Assembly (NCBI GenBank): GCA_012269595.1 | Contig: JAAXJX010000005.1 | Span: forward strand, 1-64,000 | Length of the DNA: 64,000 bases | Reading direction: 5' to 3' | Source of the DNA: Planctomycetia bacterium | GTDB taxonomy: Bacteria > Planctomycetota > UBA8108 > UBA1146 | Part shown: one piece after another, positions 57,271 to 64,000 of the stretch | How positions within the stretch are numbered: position 1 is the stretch's first letter | Layout: the number at the start of each line of letters is the position of its first letter | Position numbers and translations under genes: made by a program | The notes under the pieces: model-generated | Databases searched by the model: none | What the model was told of the DNA's origin: nothing | The model's input: only the letters and a program-made list of their open reading frames with translations

Positions 57271-59526
57271 ATGACGGATATTCACGCAATTCGCGGGCTT
57301 TACGAAAATGCACGTCAACGCCACGATCAGGCTCGACAGGTTTTGGGCAGAGGACTGACTCTTGCCGAAAAAATCCTGTTTTCGCACCTTGAGGTCGATC
57401 AGGAGACTCTGACTTCCGTTCCGGAGCGTCGTCAAGATTACTGCGATTTGCGTCCTGACAGGGTGGCGATGCAGGATGCGACAGCGCAGATGGCGATTCT
57501 TCAGTTCATGCAGGCTGGACTTGACCAGGTCCAGGTTCCTTCTACCGTCCACTGCGATCATCTGATCCAGGCGCGTCATGAGGCGCAAACTGACCTTGCT
57601 GCAGCGGAAGAGGTCAATGCTGAAGTTTACCGATTCCTTCGCTCGTCTTCAGAGAAGTACGGTATCGGTTTCTGGAAGCCGGGTTCCGGAATTATCCATC
57701 AGGTCGTTCTTGAGAATTATGCGTTCCCCGGTGGATTGATGATTGGTACGGACAGTCATACTCCGAACGCGGGTGGACTGGGAATGCTGGCCGTCGGTGT
57801 TGGTGGAGCCGACGCCGTTGACGTGATGGCAGGATTGCCCTGGAACGTCAAGTGGCCCGGAGCCATTGCTGTGCATCTCAAGGGAAATCTGGGCGGTTGG
57901 ACTTCCGCCAAAGACGTGATCCTCAAGGTTGCAGGAGAGCTGACAGTCAAGGGGGGGACAGGCGCCATCGTTGAATACATTGGCGACGGGGCCCGTTCGA
58001 TTTCCTGTACTGGTAAAGCGACAATAACCAATATGGGTGCAGAAATCGGGGCGACGTGCTCAGTGTTCCCGTTTGACGAGGCGATGGCACTTTACCTCGA
58101 GTCGACAGGCAGGGGAGACCTTGCCGCTTTGGCAAGAGACCATGCTGATCTTCTTGCCCCCGACGCCGAAGTCGAAGAAAACCCGTCGGAATTTTATGAC
58201 CAGATTCTTGAGATTGATCTCGATTCTCTCGAGCCCCATGTTGTCGGCCCCCATTCACCTGACCGGGCAAGGCCCGTGTCTGCGTTGGGCGCAGAGGCAA
58301 AAGAAAATGGCTGGCCATTGGAAATCAGTGCAGCGCTCATCGGTTCCTGCACGAACTCCTCGTATGAAGACATGGACAGAGCATCCTCCATCGCAGATGA
58401 AGCCGTCAAGGCCGGTCTCAAGGCAAAAAGCCAGTTTCTTGTTTCTCCCGGTTCAACTCAGGTCTTCAAGACTGTCGAGCGTGATGGTCAAGCCGGAATC
58501 TTTGAGAATCTGGGGGGGACAGTGCTCGCCAACGCTTGCGGTCCGTGCATTGGTCAGTGGCAAAGGGACGATATGGAAAAGGGGACTTCCAATAGCATCG
58601 TCAGCTCTTTCAACAGGAATTTTCCAGGGCGTAATGACGGAAATGCACAAACCCTTTCCTTTATTGCCAGCCCAGATCTGGTGACAGCATTTGCGATCGC
58701 AGGCACACTCGATTTCAATCCGCTCACCGATACCGTTACGACCGAGAGTGGTGAGGAAATCAAACTTCCGGTACCGGAAGGGGACAGTCTTCCTGACCAG
58801 GGATTCGTCACGGATTCCGAGGGATTTGTCGCTCCACCAGAGTCAGGGAACTCAGTGGTGGTGGACGTTGCTGAAAACAGTGAGCGGCTTCAATTGTTGA
58901 AGCCATTCAAACCGCGTGAAGCTGAGCAGCTGGCGGGGATGCCACTTTTGTTCAAGGCAAATGGCAAATGTACCACTGACCACATCTCACCCGCTGGCCC
59001 ATGGCTGAAATTCCGGGGCCATCTGGAAAACATATCGCGCAACATGTTCCTGGGTGCGGTCAATGCATTCCACGACAGTCCGGGGCTCGGGAACGATCCT
59101 GAAACAGGCAGCAGCAAGCCTCTGCATGAGATTGCAGCCTCCCTCAGGGATTCCGGTCATTTTTGGGCGGTTGTCGGCGACGAAAATTATGGTGAGGGGT
59201 CGAGCCGTGAGCATGCGGCCATGTGTCCCCGATTCATGGGTTGTGGAGCTGTCATCGTTCGTTCCTTTGCCCGGATTCATGAAACGAATCTGAAAAAGCA
59301 GGGAATTTTGCCGCTTAAATTCCAGGATCCTGACGATTATGACAAGGTTCTCCAAGGTGACGTGGTCACCATTGAGGGACTGGAAGAGTTGGCTCCTGGC
59401 AGCACTTTGACCGCTGTTTTCCGTCATCAGGATGGTTCAGAGGATCGTGCTGTTTGCAGTCACACTTGTAGCGAAAGTCAGGTGAAGTGGTTTTGGGCGG
59501 GTGCAGCACTCAATACTCTTACCTGA
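57271..59526 (+). CDS. acn: Aconitate hydratase
   Basis: IGTDSHTPNAGGLGMLAVGVGGADAVDVMAG, IGSCTNSSYEDM, NACGPCIGQW, GENYGEGSSREHAAM-like DENYGEGSSREHAAM. ATG 57271 with AGGAG. Confidence 0.92.
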   Translation: MTDIHAIRGLYENARQRHDQARQVLGRGLTLAEKILFSHLEVDQETLTSVPERRQDYCDLRPDRVAMQDATAQMAILQFMQAGLDQVQVPSTVHCDHLIQARHEAQTDLAAAEEVNAEVYRFLRSSSEKYGIGFWKPGSGIIHQVVLENYAFPGGLMIGTDSHTPNAGGLGMLAVGVGGADAVDVMAGLPWNVKWPGAIAVHLKGNLGGWTSAKDVILKVAGELTVKGGTGAIVEYIGDGARSISCTGKATITNMGAEIGATCSVFPFDEAMALYLESTGRGDLAALARDHADLLAPDAEVEENPSEFYDQILEIDLDSLEPHVVGPHSPDRARPVSALGAEAKENGWPLEISAALIGSCTNSSYEDMDRASSIADEAVKAGLKAKSQFLVSPGSTQVFKTVERDGQAGIFENLGGTVLANACGPCIGQWQRDDMEKGTSNSIVSSFNRNFPGRNDGNAQTLSFIASPDLVTAFAIAGTLDFNPLTDTVTTESGEEIKLPVPEGDSLPDQGFVTDSEGFVAPPESGNSVVVDVAENSERLQLLKPFKPREAEQLAGMPLLFKANGKCTTDHISPAGPWLKFRGHLENISRNMFLGAVNAFHDSPGLGNDPETGSSKPLHEIAASLRDSGHFWAVVGDENYGEGSSREHAAMCPRFMGCGAVIVRSFARIHETNLKKQGILPLKFQDPDDYDKVLQGDVVTIEGLEELAPGSTLTAVFRHQDGSEDRAVCSHTCSESQVKWFWAGAALNTLT

Positions 59527-59616
59527 ATTTGAGAATCGCGATTTCCTGAAGCGGAAATTTTAGCCCCGGTGATATCCTTGAACCTGACGGTTATTGGGAT
59601 CTCGGAGGGGTTCAGC

Positions 59617-61440
59617 ATGTCATTTCAGAAATGTTTCGCAGGGGTTAGCCAAAGCTCTGTTTTCGTTATGCTCTGCATTTGCCTATTGTCTTCTTCAGCA
59701 CTGGGTCAGCAAATCGAGTTGAATCTGAGCAGTCAGGCAAGTGTATATGCTCCGGGTGAGTCCTTCCTCGTAGATCTTTCACTGGAGAATCCAGCTGGAG
59801 AGACCGTTCGTGGTTTACAGCATGCGGTTGCATGGGACTCAGGCTCTCTCCAACTGTTATCCGTCGATTTACCGGGGTCGCTGAACGGATCACCTGATCC
59901 AGAAATTCTTGTTTGGAATGCACCTGAGCCTGCTGGAAGTGGTGGAGATCAGGGTTGTGCAAGTTGGTGGGATGGTTCCGGTCAGGAAGCATTCAGTCTG
60001 GGTTTGATTCTCAGTGAGAGTTTGTCGGCGACATCGACTCCCATCGCCCAACTGGAGTTCAGGGTCGTCGGGAATGCACCGAACGGTCTGATTCAACTTT
60101 CCACACCGGATCCAGATCTGACATGTGGTTGGATCGGCTCCATCGTCACAGATCAGAATGGGGTCATTCTGCCGACACTTCCGGGAACTCTTGATTTGGA
60201 AATCAGTGATGTTTTACGTCCCACAGAATTGGTTTGTGGGGAAGTTGCTGAAACTGTATTCCTGACCTGGCAGGAACCGGTGGATTATTCACAGGTTCAA
60301 ATCCGCAGAGACGGATTGCTCATTGCTGAAATTTCCGGTGGTCTTGGTTTCTTTGAAGATTCTGACGCATTGATTGGAACCGAGAGATCCTACTCTTTGA
60401 GAGGAATTCTGGCGGGTGTCACTTCGCCTGATGTTTCTTGTGAAGTTTCGATAGATGGAGATCTTGAGACTCCCACAGGTTTGAGTTGTACACAAAATGC
60501 AAACACCGTTCTTTTGACATGGGAAAACCCACTGCCTTATGAACAGGTGGATGTGTTGAGGCAGGGAAATCTGATTGCGACTCTGAGTTCACTCGAGAAC
60601 AGCTTTGTCGATTCCGGACCCATTCCCGGGATCACTCTGGATTATGTTCTTCGCTGTTCTTTGGCGGGTACCACTGCCGATTCCGAGCCCTGCGAGATCT
60701 TTCTGCCGATTCCTGATGTTCTTTTCATACGAGGTGACATCGATAGTGATGGAGAGCTCAACCTCGTCGATCCAGTGACGCTTCTACAATACTTGTTTGT
60801 TTTTGGTGATATGCCCTGCGCTTCTGCTGCTGACTTCAATGACGACGCTTCACTCGACCTTTCTGACGCAGTCAACCTTCTGGCATTCCTCTTTACGGGG
60901 GGAGCAGAACCCGCTGCACCATTCCCATTGGCGGGGCTGGACCCCACACCCGACTCATTGGGTTGTGACACAGGCTGTCCTGACGTCACCTGTGGTGCAG
61001 GATTCCCCGGGGATGAATGCGCCAGTGCTGTCACAGTGACACTCGGAGATAACAACTTTGACACCTCGTTGATGACAGATTCGGCGGATCCTTATGATGA
61101 TTCCGGTTGCGAGTCCACCTTCCTGGGCCAGATGTACGCTGATATCTGGTTCGACTTTACGGTACCGGAAACAGGAAACGCGACCTTCTCGCTCTGCTCT
61201 GATGAAGTGGTCTTTGACTCAGATATGGTGATCTATAGCGGGTCATGTGGACAGTTGGTCCAGCAGGCCTGCAATGGAGACGGCGTGGATGCACAAGGCG
61301 ATCCGTGCCCGCTTTTGACCTCCAGGATCAACGATTTTGCTGTCTCAGAAGGTGATCACTTTTTCATTCGGGTGGGGGGATTTGATTCGCTCAGTCAATC
61401 GGAGTTGGGGCCGGGTGTCCTGACGATCACCATCGACTGA
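59617..61440 (+). CDS. Secreted protein with cohesin-like, internal dockerin-like and PPC-like domains
   Basis: Signal peptide; LFIRGDIDSDGELNLVDPVTLL..NDDASLDLSDAVNLLAFLF; C-terminal ADIWFDFTVPETGNATFSLCSDEVVFDSDMVIYSGSCGQL. Confidence 0.8.
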   Translation: MSFQKCFAGVSQSSVFVMLCICLLSSSALGQQIELNLSSQASVYAPGESFLVDLSLENPAGETVRGLQHAVAWDSGSLQLLSVDLPGSLNGSPDPEILVWNAPEPAGSGGDQGCASWWDGSGQEAFSLGLILSESLSATSTPIAQLEFRVVGNAPNGLIQLSTPDPDLTCGWIGSIVTDQNGVILPTLPGTLDLEISDVLRPTELVCGEVAETVFLTWQEPVDYSQVQIRRDGLLIAEISGGLGFFEDSDALIGTERSYSLRGILAGVTSPDVSCEVSIDGDLETPTGLSCTQNANTVLLTWENPLPYEQVDVLRQGNLIATLSSLENSFVDSGPIPGITLDYVLRCSLAGTTADSEPCEIFLPIPDVLFIRGDIDSDGELNLVDPVTLLQYLFVFGDMPCASAADFNDDASLDLSDAVNLLAFLFTGGAEPAAPFPLAGLDPTPDSLGCDTGCPDVTCGAGFPGDECASAVTVTLGDNNFDTSLMTDSADPYDDSGCESTFLGQMYADIWFDFTVPETGNATFSLCSDEVVFDSDMVIYSGSCGQLVQQACNGDGVDAQGDPCPLLTSRINDFAVSEGDHFFIRVGGFDSLSQSELGPGVLTITID

Positions 61441-62185
61441 GACCGACCCTGGCAGGGTCACAATCAGATATCTTTGCTTCTTTACCCCTGAAGACGATCG
61501 CTGACCGAAGATCTTCGGAGCAAACTTCGGCATGATAACGCCAGAGGTCTACTCCAATTTCTGGCAACTCTGAAGTGATCGTTCCTTCCAGAGCCTGCGA
61601 ATCCGGGTTTCCAGAAAAGAGCCTCAGTGGAAGGGTCATGCCATCCCCATGGGCCTTGACCATCGCTTCCTTTTGAACCCAGAGATGAAAAAACGCCACT
61701 CGTCGCAGATCTGCAGGTGACTCCAGCCATGCATTTTGTTCTATCTCGGAGAAACAACGCTGAGCGAGGTCCTCTATGGGGGATTCTTGCCTGATTCGTT
61801 CGAGGTCGACTCCCAAAGCTGAATCCGAACTGACCGCCATCAGAGCACGATCTCCACAATGACTCAGATTGAAATGAAGGTTTTGAAAGTGGGGGGATTC
61901 TGAATCGAGTTCCGGCTTTCCGTGCTCCCCGATAATCAAGGGAACATCACGAGGACTACACTGTAGATAATCAGCAAGAATCCATCGTAATCCGAGGCGT
62001 GAACGAGTCGCCCGTTCCCCTAACTCCGGAAAAATACCCTGGTCGATTCTCTGTCTTTCTTCTCCCACGAGGTCTTCGAGATGATTTTGAATCGAGTCCG
62101 GTTTGCCGCTGAGGCTGAACTTCCAGGTGTCGATTTCGACGAGTGGTTGCTCCTCTTCTCGGTGATCTTCAGCGATTGAATTCAT
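61427..62185 (-). CDS. 4'-phosphopantetheinyl transferase (Sfp-type)
   Basis: HFNLSHCGDRALMAVSSDSALGVDLERI; FHLWVQKEAMVKAHGDGM. Confidence 0.88.
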   Translation of the reverse strand: MNSIAEDHREEEQPLVEIDTWKFSLSGKPDSIQNHLEDLVGEERQRIDQGIFPELGERATRSRLGLRWILADYLQCSPRDVPLIIGEHGKPELDSESPHFQNLHFNLSHCGDRALMAVSSDSALGVDLERIRQESPIEDLAQRCFSEIEQNAWLESPADLRRVAFFHLWVQKEAMVKAHGDGMTLPLRLFSGNPDSQALEGTITSELPEIGVDLWRYHAEVCSEDLRSAIVFRGKEAKISDCDPARVGLSRW

Positions 62186-63186
62186 GTCGAGACGGGCTCT
62201 TCCGCAGAATGATGCTGTCTGAGACGTTCAATACCAACTGCGGTAGAAATGGTGGGTTTCCAATCGAGATCCCGCATGGCTGCTGAAAGGTCAAACCAGT
62301 GACTGGTGGACTGTTGGTGGGCAACGAATCGAGTGAGAGGGGGCTCGCCACTGAAGAAGGGTGTTTTGTAGATATTTTCAATTAGCCAGCCAGCAGCCTT
62401 TGCAAGTAATGGAGAGACCGATGGGCGAATCGGATTCATTTCTGCACATGAGAGGAAGCTGTTGATCAGGTCTTCTGGTGAAGTGGGTTCTCCATTGGAG
62501 ACAAAGTATGCTTTTCCCCTGCAATCAGGATTGGTGGCGATCTGGTTCAGGGCACAGATATGGGCGTCTACTGCATTGTCGATGTAGCAGGCGTCGATTT
62601 TCATGCCATGACGACGTACCAGTTTCAACTTGCCCTGGCGTGCACGTTCGATGATTCGTGGAAACAGGTGTCGGTCTCCAGGGCCCCAAACCAAATGGGG
62701 GCGAAGTGAAATGGTCCAAAACTGATCGCTGTTGGCCGCAATGACCTCGGTCTCGGCGATGGCTTTGGTTCTTGGATAATCTGCCAGATAAAAGCTGGGG
62801 TAGGGCTCTGATTCATCGATTCCAATTTGATCTTTGCCATCGAAGACCACGCTTGGGGAAGAGGTGAAAATCAGTCGTTTGACGCCGTTCGCCTTGCAAG
62901 CTTCGATCACATTTCTGGTACCCAGAACGTTGGCTTGCTCAAAATCTTCACGGGGGCCGGAGATAGCGGCCAGTGCAGCTACATGGAAAACAGCATCGAC
63001 TTCTTTCATGGCGTCCATGAGCAGTTCTTTTTGAGTAATACTGCCCTGAAGGTGAGTTCCACCCGATTGATTCAGCTCGGGATAGTTCCCTCGCTGAAAG
63101 GTGACAACCTCATGCCCCAACTTCAGTAGTCGGCGGGTGATGTTGCCACCGATAAAACCACCGGCACCCGTCACGAGGCATTTCAT
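62182..63186 (-). CDS. oleD: OleD-like NAD-dependent reductase (3-beta-HSD/SDR family)
   Basis: CLVTGAGGFIGGNITRRLL; VDAVFHVAALAAISGP; FTSSPSVVFDG; YPRTKAIAE; SLRPHLVWGPGD; IDACYIDNAVDAH. Confidence 0.75.
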   Translation of the reverse strand: MKCLVTGAGGFIGGNITRRLLKLGHEVVTFQRGNYPELNQSGGTHLQGSITQKELLMDAMKEVDAVFHVAALAAISGPREDFEQANVLGTRNVIEACKANGVKRLIFTSSPSVVFDGKDQIGIDESEPYPSFYLADYPRTKAIAETEVIAANSDQFWTISLRPHLVWGPGDRHLFPRIIERARQGKLKLVRRHGMKIDACYIDNAVDAHICALNQIATNPDCRGKAYFVSNGEPTSPEDLINSFLSCAEMNPIRPSVSPLLAKAAGWLIENIYKTPFFSGEPPLTRFVAHQQSTSHWFDLSAAMRDLDWKPTISTAVGIERLRQHHSAEEPVST

Positions 63187-64000
63187 GAAATCATCCTGCC
63201 TGCCATGAGAGCGAGCTGCTCTCGCTGGATTTTTGCATTGTGCCGAATGTCGACAGGAAACGGTCCTGTAATAACGATTCTGTCAATTGTGCGGGTCAGT
63301 GGATTTTCATTTGCTTGCTTCAGCAGATCCTGTTGGATTTGAGCATGGCTTAAATTGGAATCCGGAGCAGGCTCGACGCAGAGAACAGGTTGTTGATCGT
63401 CAATGGGGCCCACTCCGACGAGAGCGGTACGAAATACACCGGGATGGGTTTCAAAGATCCGCTCCGTGGCCACGGTATCAAGAGGTCCCTGAGAGGTCAG
63501 CACTCTCTGACTTGTTCGCCCTCTGAACCAGATCTGATTGTCAGTATCTTTCATTCCCATATCACCGGTGCGATGCCAGATCCGGTTTTTCTGATCTGTA
63601 AATTTATGGATGGCATCCGCTTCTTCGTCGAACAGGTAGCCTCTGCTGACGGTGGGGCCGGAAACCCAGATTTCACCGGTGTGACCATTGGGCAGGCCAA
63701 CTTCGTCAGGCTTGCCACCGGGTTCGACGATTTGGAGATCGATCCCGTCAACGGCAGATCCAATGCAGACCCCATTTCCTGCTGAAGTAGCCTCATGAGT
63801 GGCGAGGATCTGGTCGTGATGAACATGGCAGAGAGGCAAACCTTCAGTTGCTCCATAAGGCGTTTCGATGGATGTCTCTGGTGAAAGGTGTTGGCTCAGT
63901 GTTTCGATCGCTCCATGTCTTGCCGGAGCTCCTGCGCTGATGACCCGCTTCAATCCCCGGAGTTGGGTCCCGGTTTTTTGAAGATGCCGGGAAAGTGAAC
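63183..64000 (-). CDS. oleC: OleC-like AMP-dependent acyl synthetase, N-terminus beyond the right edge
   Basis: Frame stays open upstream of 63953 to the window end (..SLSRHLQKTGTQLRGLKRVISAGAP); PYGATEGLPLCHV; TGEIWVSGPTVSRGY; WHRTGDMGMKD. Confidence 0.8.
   Translation of the reverse strand, partial: SLSRHLQKTGTQLRGLKRVISAGAPARHGAIETLSQHLSPETSIETPYGATEGLPLCHVHHDQILATHEATSAGNGVCIGSAVDGIDLQIVEPGGKPDEVGLPNGHTGEIWVSGPTVSRGYLFDEEADAIHKFTDQKNRIWHRTGDMGMKDTDNQIWFRGRTSQRVLTSQGPLDTVATERIFETHPGVFRTALVGVGPIDDQQPVLCVEPAPDSNLSHAQIQQDLLKQANENPLTRTIDRIVITGPFPVDIRHNAKIQREQLALMAGRMIS

Overview
Gene-dense bacterial chromosome segment with no rRNA, tRNA, CRISPR array or transposon recognised by eye. The secreted dockerin-like/cohesin-like proteins suggest a Planctomycetota-like host (inference). 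Main blocks: (1) ~3.8-12.6 kb is an iron locus: porin, FMN-binding/ApbE fusion, FeoB, a 39-aa FeoB-associated peptide missed by the ORF track, FeoA, a DtxR-like regulator and a ferritin-like protein. Three near-identical 16-bp palindromes (GTTTGGSTWSCCAAAC) precede the porin, fusion and regulator genes. (2) 9106-10275 is one TlpA/thioredoxin-like gene split in the ORF track by an in-frame TGA at the first Cys of the WCGPC motif (W-TGA-G-P-C). A GGUC-loop hairpin follows, so this is a strong selenoprotein candidate. (3) ~22.0-34.3 kb is an operon of eight secreted amidohydrolase-like genes (nine domains). Only one visibly keeps the full HxH/H/H/D metal-ligand set, and several carry charged insertions at an equivalent position. 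(4) Other content: Nos-type ABC transporter genes and a polyferredoxin, PdxST, AddAB-like nuclease, a molybdopterin oxidoreductase with a fused FeS-NrfD partner, MiaE, QueG, aconitase, several dockerin-like secreted proteins, and at the right edge OleC/OleD plus an Sfp-type PPTase. Two CDS run off the window edges and are absent or truncated in the ORF track. All functional calls come from reading motifs; no database search was run.
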